NCBI RefSeq assembly: GCF_036669915.1
Contig: NC_089320.1
Span: 21,315,285-21,379,284 of the forward strand
From: Pocillopora verrucosa
Taxonomy: Eukaryota > Cnidaria > Anthozoa > Scleractinia > Pocilloporidae
Direction: 5' to 3'
Length of the DNA stretch: 64,000 nt
The notes beneath the pieces are model-generated. The model searched no databases and was not told the DNA's origin. It saw nothing but the letters and a program-made list of their open reading frames with translations. Numbering within the stretch: the first letter of the stretch is position 1; every line of letters starts with the position of its first letter. Both the position numbers and the translations under genes were made by a program. Shown piece after piece: positions 13,215 to 24,255 of the stretch.

Positions 13215-13338
13215 TGCTCTGCGTGATATGAAGACATCTGAAGACATGTTAGTGTCAGAACAGGCTTTAGACGGCCTTTTGAGTGGGAAGAGAAGGGGAG
13301 GTTACCCCTTAGATATCTTCGAAGGAGTTTGCTGCACG
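13215..13338 (+). other. Unassigned exon-like island
   Basis: The stretch after the acceptor CTCTCCAG reads without stops as a protein-like segment (MKTSEDMLVSEQALDGLL, then SGKRRGGYPLDIFEG) and ends at a possible donor GTAACC. The entry phase is 2, so it cannot follow MRPS9 exon 13 (phase 1). It may belong with the terminal exon at 13944, but the phases do not join directly. No family is recognised. Confidence 0.3.
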
Positions 13339-13732
13339 GTAACCCAATCCCCTGACCCTATTTCAGACTAAAACATCCCCTTTTCACACCCGTTTTCAAA
13401 TTCAGGCATAGTGGGACATCCATAGCTTGTATGGGCAGTGCCTCTTGCCCCTTTCCCCGTGAGTCCAGTATTAATGAAAACTACCAAGCAGCTATTCCTT
13501 AGTTGTATATTTTCCTCCCCGGCCGTTCCCCAGATAAGTCTCTTTTCCATGCAGTCCCAAAGGGAAAGCTAATTTTGAATTTATAGCGGGGCTCGCAGAG
13601 CGCAGCCCCATAATTATACAAAATAGTAGTAACCCATCAAGCCCAAAAAAATTTGGTTGTACGGCCGTACGACCGTACAAGGTGCTACTTTTAACATGCG
13701 TGGTCAACTGTACCGCGGGCACGCCAACGCCA

Positions 13733-13835
13733 CGGCTTTGTCCAGTAGTCCAATGGTCAATGCACTGGGCTCCGAGTCGGACGACCCGGGTTCTAGTCCT
13801 GGCCGGGGCAAGGCGTTGTGCCATTGAGACGTGCG
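13733..13835 (+). repeat. tRNA-derived SINE (RNA polymerase III boxes)
   Basis: TAGTCCAATGGTCAATGCAC resembles a tRNA A box region, and 31 bases later GGGTTCTAGTCC is a near-consensus B box. The following GGCAAGGCGTTGTG is of the type seen downstream of B boxes in cnidarian tRNA-derived SINEs. The cloverleaf is not clean, so I call a SINE head rather than a functional tRNA gene. Confidence 0.6.
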
Positions 13836-13943
13836 GGAAAAAAATGCGAGCTCCGCTTTTAAGCTTGGCTAAATCTATATATTATTCCAGTCCTAAATGC
13901 TTCTTCTATTTTCTCGACCACATTTTGCTGTATTCATTTTCAG

Positions 13944-14182
13944 GGTTAAACGATAAAGAGCTGAGCTTTGTTTTGCGCGGAGTGGCAGCAAGAAGATCTA
14001 CAAAAACCGGGGAGGAAAGACTGTCTTTCCTCAAATATGTTCAGAGAATGAAGAACCGTAGGACGCGACGTCAGGAAAATGAATTCGTCGATCTTTCAAG
14101 TTTTGGCTGGAAACGCTCACGAAGTCTTCAAACTCCAACTGCTGCGCGCGCAAAGAGTAGATTGTTATGGCTTAATAGATAA
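13944..14182 (+). other. Unassigned terminal exon with poly(A) signal
   Basis: After the acceptor TTTTCAG, 79 codons run to a stop, read from phase 1: GLNDKELSFVLRGVAARR, then LSFLKYVQRMKNRRTRR, then FVDLSSFGWKRSRS. AATAAA follows at 14296-14301, so it looks like a true last exon. The entry phase matches the end of MRPS9 exon 13, so an alternative MRPS9 terminus is possible. It could equally be the end of a separate small gene. The product is rich in Arg, Lys and Ser and is not recognised. Confidence 0.35.
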
Positions 14183-14295
14183 CTAGAACGTTATCGCTGT
14201 GGAGGCAGGAGACACATTTTGAACTTTTACAAGACCCTAGAGATCATAAATTGTATATAAACGTTTCAATTTGAAATATTTTAACTGAAGATAGT

Positions 14296-14301
14296 AATAA
14301 A
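14296..14301 (+). terminator. Poly(A) signal AATAAA
   Basis: A canonical AATAAA lies 114 bases after the stop codon at 14182 and is positioned to end the transcript carrying that exon. Confidence 0.35.
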
Positions 14302-15107
14302 TCTTCATTTACGTGGATGTTTAGTTGGCATGTGCCGGAAAATCACCTCAGTTGTTCAACGCATTCAGTTAAATGTCGGTAGAAACAGCAGCAATCCTCC
14401 GTAAAAGCGCCTGTAGAGATGCTAGACCAAGCACTACATTGTAAAGGTGACTGGATATTTGCCCAAATTTCCCAATCAAGACAAAGAATGTTGCATTAAC
14501 TTGCCCCCTCATGCCCACAAAGCAGAAGCAAACCCTTTGAAAACGAACACTGTGTAATTGTCTTGACGAAAGACGTGACAGTAATACTGTGATAAGGAAT
14601 ATTCAGGGGTACCTGCGCTTTGCCCCAGCCTGATTGAACACGCCTACGTATTTGGCAGTCAACTCTGCTTTATTTTGTGTTAATTTTTTTCCCGTTTTCG
14701 TTTCGTTTTGATTTGTTTATGCATGTTCTGAGCATATAGTTCAGAATCAAAGTGTTGTTCCCAATTTAAACAGAAAGAGGGCAAAAAAGCGAGCACAGGA
14801 AACAAACTGATCATGAAAAAAAAGATTATGTTAATGGATTTAAAGCTTGAAACAAGCTAAGAGCAGGAGTCATGCAGGGAAATTAGTTTCTGGTTTCCTC
14901 GTCATACGTCCGCATGATTCTATTTCTTGTCTTATCCACCAGTCGTAACTTGAACGCAGTGGATGAATAAAGCGACAAGTTCCTCAAGAAGCGCAATTAT
15001 TAATCGGTCTTTGCCTTATCCGGGAGGAAATAGATCAAATGTTGTCTATTTAGGGGCTATCGGTCTTCTGTTCCTGCCTAATCCGGCCCTCAAAACGCCT
15101 TCTAGGT

Positions 15108-15177
15108 CACGTGTCGCTTTTATCGTCAAATCACTTCTTTGGTCACGTGGTTAAATAAGGATATTGTCGGCCATCTT
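15108..15177 (+). promoter_or_regulatory. Paired GTCACGTG E-boxes and YY1-like site upstream of PICALM
   Basis: CACGTG occurs at 15108-15113 and 15144-15149, each preceded by GT. This gives two GTCACGTG half-sites like the CLEAR motif bound by MITF/TFEB-type bHLH-Zip factors. GCCATCTT at 15170-15177 matches a YY1-like element. All lie within 165 bases of the PICALM start codon. Promoter function is inferred from position. Confidence 0.4.
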
Positions 15178-15270
15178 ATTTTCTGTGTCATCAAACGAGG
15201 CATACCGAACCCCTTGTTTACTTTAATTTCTGCCTGATTATCAAGGGTTTTTTGCCTCTCCTTTGCAATT

Positions 15271-18200
15271 ATGTCGGTAGTTGATAGATTGGACGCTGCT
15301 AAACACTCGATAACTGGCTCTTATATAGCCAAAATCGTTTGCAAAGCGTCGAGCCGCGAAGTTATGGGACCGAAAAGGAAGCACTTGGATTGTAAGTTTA
15401 CTCTTTGACTAAATGTCTCTGATATTTTACTAGTTCAGAGTTGACGGTAGTTGATGAATCTTTTATTGATATATTTTGCTCTTCAGATCTAACCTCCTGC
15501 ACACAGAATGACAATGTCTCGATTCCAAACCTGGCGGATTTAATATTTGAAAGATGCACGAATTCCAGTTGGGTAGTAGTTTTCAAAGCCGAATGCACTT
15601 TCCATCACTTGATGTCTTATGGGAATGAGGTAAGTTATGGATCATGCATCTCTCTAAGAATTTCTCTGGTAAAGATATCCCTCAGTGTTAACAGAATGAG
15701 GCATCGGTAATCGGTTAGACACATGCAAACGCTACGAAAGTTCGTACACACAAGTTAGCGTTTGTACCAGTATCCGATGTCACCTATAATCAGACATTGG
15801 TGTCTCGCAAAAAAATGTTTCAGTTCTACTTTTGCCAAATAACTATCATATTTTATGTCTTCGATCGAAGTTTCGCCTTTTGAAAGATGTTGTTAAATTA
15901 CTCAGTTCTCTGTCTGTTTTCTTCGTAGCAAGGTAACATCGATCACAATTTTCTGCCAAATTTGGCGTTTATCTTGTTGGGAATTATATAACCGTGTTTT
16001 GTGTCATATTAGCGGGAAAAATAATTTCAAGTAAGCTTGTTTATGGTAACCCCTAAAATATGGGGCTCATTGTAAAAGCAATAAAGTTATCTTGTTTTTA
16101 TAGGTCTATGAAATGTCCCACGAGAAAACCCACGAAAGTTAAAACTCGTTGGAAGTTGCAACTTCAGGAAAATTCCTTAAAAATTAAACCGAACGTTGTC
16201 AGGAATACTATCACTGCCGAAGCACTCTCAATTATTGATGAGAAGAATAAAGAACTGTTTTTTTCTTTTAGTTATATTAGCTCAATCACGCCACTAAAAT
16301 AAGTTTGGGGGTTTGCCGAACCAAGTGTGAAAATAAAAGTTGCGATGGGAAAGTGTTCGTTAATTTCGGAACTTTATATTCATGTTATTTTCAGTTAGCT
16401 TCGTTTGAATATTATCCTTCGGTGAAATGGGAGACATTTTTACAGTGTGGTTTTTTTCATCGCTTGTTTCTTTCGTAAGTGATGTAAAGTTTCGATGTCA
16501 TTCATTTATGTAGGTTTCGAGCTTTCAACCGGTGCGAATTATGTTTATCTGGCACCTTAATTATCCAGATAGCTCATCATTTATCTCCTGTGTCGATCAA
16601 GAGATAAATCTTATTTGTGGGATTTCTGTCATATCGATTACTTACTCAATTCTTGTTTCCATTGATATTCTTTTTGAAGCATTTCTGTTTCATTGCTGAA
16701 CAAAAATTCCTCTTTGCCCATATCGTATTCCATGTCAACACAAGGATGTAATTTACATATTTATGGCGTATGTTTCTCGCCTTTCATCTGAATCTTTTCA
16801 TTTCCACCTGAGAAGGTGTCGTGGAACTTTGATAAAAACGGTTGAAAGTGTTGTTATAGTGCATCAATGAACATGTGCAGTAGAATATTTCTGTATTTAA
16901 AAATGTAGTAGTGAGTTTAGTTTTTTTTTTTCTAAAGAGAAACATTTCAAGATGTTATTGATCTTTATAAGGGTTATTTTCTGGTGCTGTCACTTTATTT
17001 GAAAAATACTAGACAAATTGTAAACAATAGAAGTCATTACTAATCACATGACTAATAGATATTCATCATTTATTTTGCATGATGCATGTCCATTCATACT
17101 CTGCTCATCTTTTTCACAGAGATTCATCCAATACATGGCTTCAAGAACGTCAAACTTCAGTCTTGGTAACTTTCTTGACAAAAGTGGTGTTCAGGGTGAG
17201 TGATATCATTGTTTTACTTCAAGTTGTATTGCTAGATTTATTTTCAATTTCTAATCTCTTTTATCAGTGATATACCCAGACTGTGTTCCACCTTTAAACT
17301 TAAGATATTTGGCATCATCTGTATGGCTTTTTTCAGCTATGGGGAAACTACAGTGTAGTAGATATAGTACATCATAAAAATTGAAGGCATGCTAGGTGTT
17401 TAAGTGTCCTAGGCTTTGTTCTTTCCATTTTATTCTATGGTTTATTTATATAAACTCAATTGCATCATTTGATATTTTTGTAAAGGATATGACATGTCAA
17501 CATTTGTAAGGAGATATGGAAAATACTTAAATGAGAAAGCTACTTCCTACACAGAAATGGGATATGACTTTTGCCGAATCAAAAGAGGGTAAGAAAAGAT
17601 TGCATTAGAACATATTTTTATGCAAGTTAGATTAAATACATTTGACTTTCAAAACAATTCATTTTTCTTACAGAAAAGAAGAGGGTGTTTTAAGAACAAT
17701 GGATGCTCCCAAAGTAGGTGTCTTAAGTTTTTTAACGATACTACAATGTATTTATGATGCAAACTTTGTTTTTGTTTGGCCAAGTGACCAAACCAAGACT
17801 TGATCTGGTGAAAAGCCATTTTGTTGGCTAGACAGAGATTATCTTGAATTATTTGATTAAAACAATGACAATAGGAAAAAGGATAGCTTGAAATCCAAAT
17901 ATAGGCAACATTTTTTAATTACTTTTAGTGTCTCATTTCAACCCACCCATCCAAAGAAATTATTCTTCCAAGGGAAGCATCCCTATGTTTTTAATTGTCT
18001 TCCTTTGCCTCCTTTTTCATCAACAGCTTCTCAAAGCCCTCCCAGTACTGCAGCAGCAAATTGATGCTCTTCTTGAAGTGGATGTATGTTTAACTTTTTT
18101 TGTATCCAACTATCCTCTGTTATTTTTTTTACCAGTAATTCATTAAACCATATGTTTTTTCAGGGCTCCAGACTTAACTCTTTCTATTGTTGCCAAATAG

Positions 18201-21182
18201 CAACCTAAATCCTCAAGCAATCAACACAAATTTAGTATTAGGGGTTACACATACAAATTTATATACATTGTGCAGTGTAGGTGGAACCAATCATTTTCAC
18301 CTTATGACATGCTTTTATGGTGCACAAATGTCTTTCTTACTGTAATTTTAAACCATTAACAGTGAGTGTTGTACAGTACTGCTCAAAAGTAATTTGTTTC
18401 AACTCGATCCTTGATCCTTTACTCAAAACTATTGAGAATGGAGAAACAAGACACTTGGAGAACTGGATCTGGAACTGCAGTATTGAGAAAAGTATTTGAA
18501 AACTATTTAATTATTGCATGCAAAACAATAGTGAAGGACAAAGCACTTGGAATGCAGCTCTTCTTTAGACATGCAGACAGCTCACAGACATGCAAAAATT
18601 TTTATATCGGGTAAGGCTTGAGCTTTAGCCAAGCCCAGTCTTAGTGTTGATGATATTGAATAAAGCATGCGCTACATTTATTTTTACATCTACAAAACTT
18701 AACTTTTACTGGGAACGAGGGTCACCAATTTGGTGACTTCTTCAGCAAATCTAGTGATTACACATGGCAACCGAAATACTTGCAGTTTGGATCAGTGATG
18801 TTATGGTATACCTTATTTAACAATTTATCCGATAGGTAGCCCATTTCTATATTAACCTTACAACTTTTGGACATACTAAATTAGGTCATGCAAATCATAG
18901 CCTTACTTATTTGTAATTTTTCTTTTTCAGATTAAATCAAGTGAATTGACAAATGGTGTGATAAACAGTGTTTTTGTACTTCTGTTTAAGGTAAAAAAAA
19001 AAATTTTTGATTATATGGTGATACATGTAGCTCAAAAGCACCAAGTAAAATCAAATTTCCTTAGATAACTAGCCAGATTTTCTTTTTTTTTTATGGTCCT
19101 GATTGGCCTTTTTGATTGAAATGTCTTTAGTAAATATGTTTAAATATGCTTTTACACGTTTAGCAAATGTGTTAAAAAGCAGTAAAATTTGTAAAATGTC
19201 ATGTGTATACTTAATGCAAAAACTGAGTAATCTGAAGGGGTAGATTGTGTGAAATCTCTTAAATTAATTTTTTTTTTTTAAGGATGGCTCGTCAAAGATT
19301 ATCATAACCTTGAAGTTTGTTTTCTTTTGTCATTAGGACTTAATCAGGTTATTTGCCTGCTACAATGATGGAATTATAAATTTGCTCGGTAAGTGGCTAT
19401 GTTGAAGTTTATATTTGATAATGTTCTTAAATCCTCCTATTTGTATCTGTATTATGTATGCAGATAAGTGTTGCAAGAGTGGAAAAGTGCTCCTATAATT
19501 CCTCTTTTTGCCTTTCAAAACCCTCTCCTAACATTTCCTTCTATTTTCTCCTGTATCCCCTTTGCTTTAAAGTTTCCCCCTCATGCCACCACCCCCCCCC
19601 CCACCATCTCTACCACCACCCTCTACAGTGCAATGGAGGCATAGATCTAATGAGAACTAGCTCTTCATCAAAATTGATCACTGTTGGAGCTTTGAGAAAT
19701 TACTCACTGTTTTCTTTTAGAGAAAAATTACTTGCTTTCTAGATTTGTAAATGGATATTAATAATGAATTGTACTGGTAGTTAATGAAAATGTTGAATGG
19801 ATTGTTTTTTACATTTTGAATTCTTAGTGGCCATTCCTGTGCCTATCAAATACACCCTCCCTTTTTCAGATTCACCTTTATTCACATACTTTCAGAAATA
19901 TTACACAACAATGTACAATTTCCTTGTGGGACCTCCATCAATTACTGCTTCATAAAAGAGTCTGAAGAAAGCTTTCAACAAAATAGGCTTTTTTATAATT
20001 TTAGATTTATTATTATTATTTTTTTGCAGAGAAGTACTTTGACATGAACAAGAAATCTTGCAAGGAGGCACTTGACATCTATAAGAAATTTATAACTCGC
20101 ATGGACAGAGTGTCTGAGTTTTTGAAAGTTGCAGAAGATGTTGGTTTTGACAAGGATGATATCCCTGATCTTAGTAAGGTAGTCTATCAGAAAAGCTCAA
20201 AATTATCTTTTCTTTGAAGCCATTGTGGTTGTCTTTTTGCAGAGAGGGATGAAGTGGTCTTAAACCTCTTATAAGAACATGTATTATTTTTAATACTGTG
20301 ATCCTTTCTTAGCATGGAATTGAAATGATTATCTCTCAGTTGATAACTGTAGTGGATAAAGGTTTTTTCCCCTTTTGCCAGTCACCGTAAACAATGTTCA
20401 ACTTTAAGCTTTGCCATCAAAATTGCTCATGGTAATTTTTTTTTCCTTTAGGCACCTAACAGCCTTTTGGATGCCCTTGAAAACCACTTGCAATCGTTAG
20501 AGAAAGGAAAGACAACTAACCCACCTACAACAAAGTAAGTGGTACTATATACATAAATAAGTCTATCATGATTCACTTGACTTGATTGTTACTCTGTCCT
20601 ATAGTGTCTGCTTTTTTTTTGTCTAATGTACAACGTATCTGTCTGATAATTTTGTTTCTTCAACTGAGGTTATTATGTGAATTGGCCATTGTAAAGAGTT
20701 TCTGAAGTTGGCATTTCAAGGGTTAGCCCTTTGTCAGAGCTAAGGATACACATTTGTCTGGTGCACCATGTAAAGTTGTCTTTTTTGTTGTTGATGGAAA
20801 GTCCCTGTATTGGATTGCAGGCCATTGACAATACCAAGCATTACCCTTCCACCGTCAGCAACAGATGCTTTTAGTGCTGGCAAGTTTACAACTAGGTTTG
20901 AAGGAGATGATGCTACCGATGCTGGCCCGAAAGGTGATCTTCTTGAAGAGGAGGAGAAAAATCTTGAAGCTTTTAAGGTGGGCATGTTTTTTTTTGAGAT
21001 GCTGCTTGACATTCAAGGGTGTCATGATCATTAGTATCATCTTTATTAACTATTAATAATTGAAAATCCTTGGGCACAACTTTTTGCGCCATATTTGACC
21101 TCCTGATGTAGATTTCATGCAGCATTTCTTTCCAAGTTGCAGAAATCCTGCAAAAACACCCTAGAAGAAACCCTGGAAATAG

Positions 21183-21225
<43 letters not shown>

Positions 21226-24200
21226 AAAATAGAAAGCAAAAGATTCTGGAACACAGATTCAAGTACCTCCAGTACAAGCGGCCACTCAGCCACCAGGCCA
21301 ACCCAAGCAGTGGGAGTTGTTAGGTGAACCAGCCCAGCCTGCTGTGGCCCCACAAGTATCTCCTAGCAATGACCTTCTACAACTCAATGCTGCATTTGCT
21401 GCTGCTCCTTCACTGCCAAGTTCTGCAGCTTTTTCACCAAGTCATCCCTTCCCTCCAAGCCAAGGCTTTCCAGCTGCACAAGGTTTTGGACCAGGTTCAG
21501 CATCAAATGGTTTTGGTGCTCCTCAGGCTGGACCCTGGGGTGCTCAAGCCCAAGTCCAAGCTCCTTCCAGTGGTAAGTCCCTTTGAGCAACACTGCCTTC
21601 AGCAGAATGATATTAGCCAGGTGTAGTAGCCGAAAAGCTACTTGACATGAAATGAGGATGTAAAACTCAAACAAGAATTAGACCCAACACCGCATACATG
21701 TATTAATTTCAAATTCTGGGGAGTTTGCTATTGTCCTAAAATCTCAGACATATTTGTGGGGACAGTCACAGCTTCGGCTGTGAAATTCAATTTTGGTGGG
21801 TCTGATCTAATTTGCAAAAAATGTAACAACTACCACTGTCGAAAAATTTTAGGGAGAAGAGTAGCAAAGTGATGCAATCCTACTGGTTTCAGATCTCTGT
21901 CCTGCCATATTTTATCAGAGAGTGTGGCAAACTAGCTGTGACAGCAATTTGTGGTATTCACAAATTTGCACTAACATTTTCAGCCCTATTCATCAGCACT
22001 CAGCAAATCATCCTAGTCTGTTCATAGTACTGTAGTCCTGAAACCATATTATAGAAGAGGATAGTGTTCTGGAGGAAGTGTGACAACTCTCCCATACTTG
22101 TTTGAACACATCACAATTTTTGTTACTGTGCACGTTAACAGGTTTCAGCAGCAGCAGTGGCAGTACAAACCCATTTGACAGCCAAGGTCAGGATGAGTTT
22201 GCAGCAGTTTTTGGTGCTAAACAAAGCACTGTTCAAGGTCATGAAGGTCTGGGAGACATCTTGCTCCCAACAGTTCCTGGTGGAGGACTTCCACCAGCAC
22301 AGGTGGAGAGTGGTATGAGCAGGGAGCAGTCAGGAACTGACCTTCATTCCAGCCTGCAGAGAGTTGCCTTGTCTTTAGGTGAGAATATACAATGTATGCA
22401 ATATAAATCTGTTGATCAGCTGAGGTTATTTGGAGAGTGCCAATTGAATAAATTATAATTATTATACATGTGTACATTGGAATACAATTTCAACCCCAAG
22501 CCTTGCTTTCAAGGTACAGATGGGTTAATTTTAATAGGAAGCTATTCCCAAGTAACTTAAATCAAAAGAATTCTAATTTGAAACAGCAAGGAATTAGCAC
22601 CCTCAATTTGAAAAGGATTTTCAGAATGAACTCTCAGTGATTAAAATTAACCACCATTGACCTTCATTAGTTGTGGTCAGTGAAATTTAGTTACATTGAT
22701 AGTTTTTCAAACATTGAAAGTGTGACATTTTGCAAGGTGGTAACTATTCACAGTGCCACAAAATTGCAGGCAAGAGGCACATGTTTCTCACCCTCAGGAA
22801 GATTTTAAATGAGTTGGGGCATTGTTTGCCAGGGATCTGGCACTAATTATTATCAAGTGATTTGTTTTGCTCAAGGACATATACTCTCTTGTGGTAGCTG
22901 AAGTGCTGATGATGATGGCCTTCATGCAGGCTAGTAAAGAAATCAGATATGTTACATGTACATGCAAAATTTTTCAAACATGAGTACTTGATTAAAATTC
23001 ATTAAATCTTTTTGCTGAATATGTGATACCCGTTAGTGACTTTTTTTCTTATGAATTATAGATGCATTTTCCTTAACCAATGGAAACATTATGGGTACCG
23101 CTGGTAGAACACAGCATCAATGGACAGCTCCAGCACCACAGAGTAAAACTGGTGGACCAAACTGGCAAGCTCCCATTACAGCAAAAACAACTTTACCAGC
23201 TTCAAATATGCCATCAATGCAGCAGCCAACTGGATTCAGATCAGCCTTTGCACAGCCGCAACCAATGGCACAGCCTTTCATGGTATGTACAGTATTGATA
23301 AGTTACTGAAATTGAGAGAAAAGAAATGTTGATGCCCCTCATGCAGATTTTTCATTTTTTCATTCTCTCTCATTCCTTCCCATTGTTTTGGCTCTTTGCT
23401 TTCTAAAGAAATCTTGTTTCTCATAGATTCCTTATTGTTATTAGTATCATTAATGTTATTTTTGCCATTGTTTCGTAAATACATTTAGATGTTCCCATTA
23501 AGCAGGGCATGAAATTAATTTTTTTTGGAGGATGTTACTAATGTATGTTTAACAACATATTCCTTGCTCCAGCAAACAAAGAAATGTATGGCTATCAATT
23601 GGACAAATTACCTTTTAGATGGTTAGAGTGTAAGCAAGGATGAATTTTTGTTTACATGTAGCTGTTGTGGGGTCTTATGGCACTGTCTGCTTTTTTTGTT
23701 TTAACATGTGAAGCCACCCGGTCAGCCAGTAATGTTCCCTCCACAACAGGGCTCCATGTTTCCATCTCAACCGTTCCAACCTCAGAGACCTGCACAGCCT
23801 GGCGACCCATTTGGACCTGTCCCTGGCAGTCAGGTAAATTGAAGCACTGGTTTGTCCTTGATTGAACTCACTAGACCTACATAAACTGCAAATAATGAAT
23901 AGATGAGGGGATGGGATCTTCAGTCAAGCTATAGACTTCTTTCATTAATGGCAAGCCTAATAACTCTTCTTAAACGTTCGTGAAGTTAGCCTTTCTGGCC
24001 TTGACAACATGTCAACAAAAATAAAAGGGTACAAACTCTGTTCTAACCAAGTCCTCCTTTGTCTTGATTTTGGCAGTGATAAGAGCTGTTCATCAACCCC
24101 TCTGAATTTTGCACCACATTGTTTTTTTACTGCAATATATTACAACTATACAACAGTAAGCACATACAGTCATAGACTGCCATTTATTTTAGAATGCTTT

Positions 24201-24255
24201 TCATCTTTCTTGATATAGCATTGTAAAACTTTTTTCTTTATAGGTCAGATTCTAA
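15271..24255 (+). CDS. PICALM: Clathrin assembly protein PICALM/AP180, 16 exons
   Basis: This is an endocytic adaptor that binds PI(4,5)P2, clathrin and AP-2 at the plasma membrane. The exons are 15271-15391, 15487-15629, 17120-17195, 17486-17588, 17674-17713, 18027-18083, 18931-18990, 19337-19388, 20030-20178, 20452-20534, 20821-20977, 21233-21572, 22142-22378, 23062-23282, 23714-23833 and a proposed 24244-24255 (VRF-stop). Phases agree throughout, giving 656 residues, close to human PICALM (about 652). The ANTH domain occupies about residues 15-285 and includes the lipid-binding [10 protein letters not shown] (31-40), [20 protein letters not shown] and [11 protein letters not shown]. The C-terminal half is disordered and rich in Pro, Gln and Ala. 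It carries NPF at 470-472 (EH-domain ligand) and DPF at 644-646 (AP-2 ligand). The last mini-exon is the least certain; without it the frame stops soon after 23833. Confidence 0.95.
21187..21225 (+). repeat. (TTA)n microsatellite abutting a splice acceptor
   Basis: About 13 TTA units end 7 bases before the AG of PICALM exon 12. No other pyrimidine tract lies there, so the U-rich repeat probably serves as the polypyrimidine region. Confidence 0.8.

Noticed and set aside
13492..13824. Minus-strand ORF of 110 codons
   Set aside because: It overlaps the SINE and a palindromic GTACGGCCGTAC region; no splice or similarity support.
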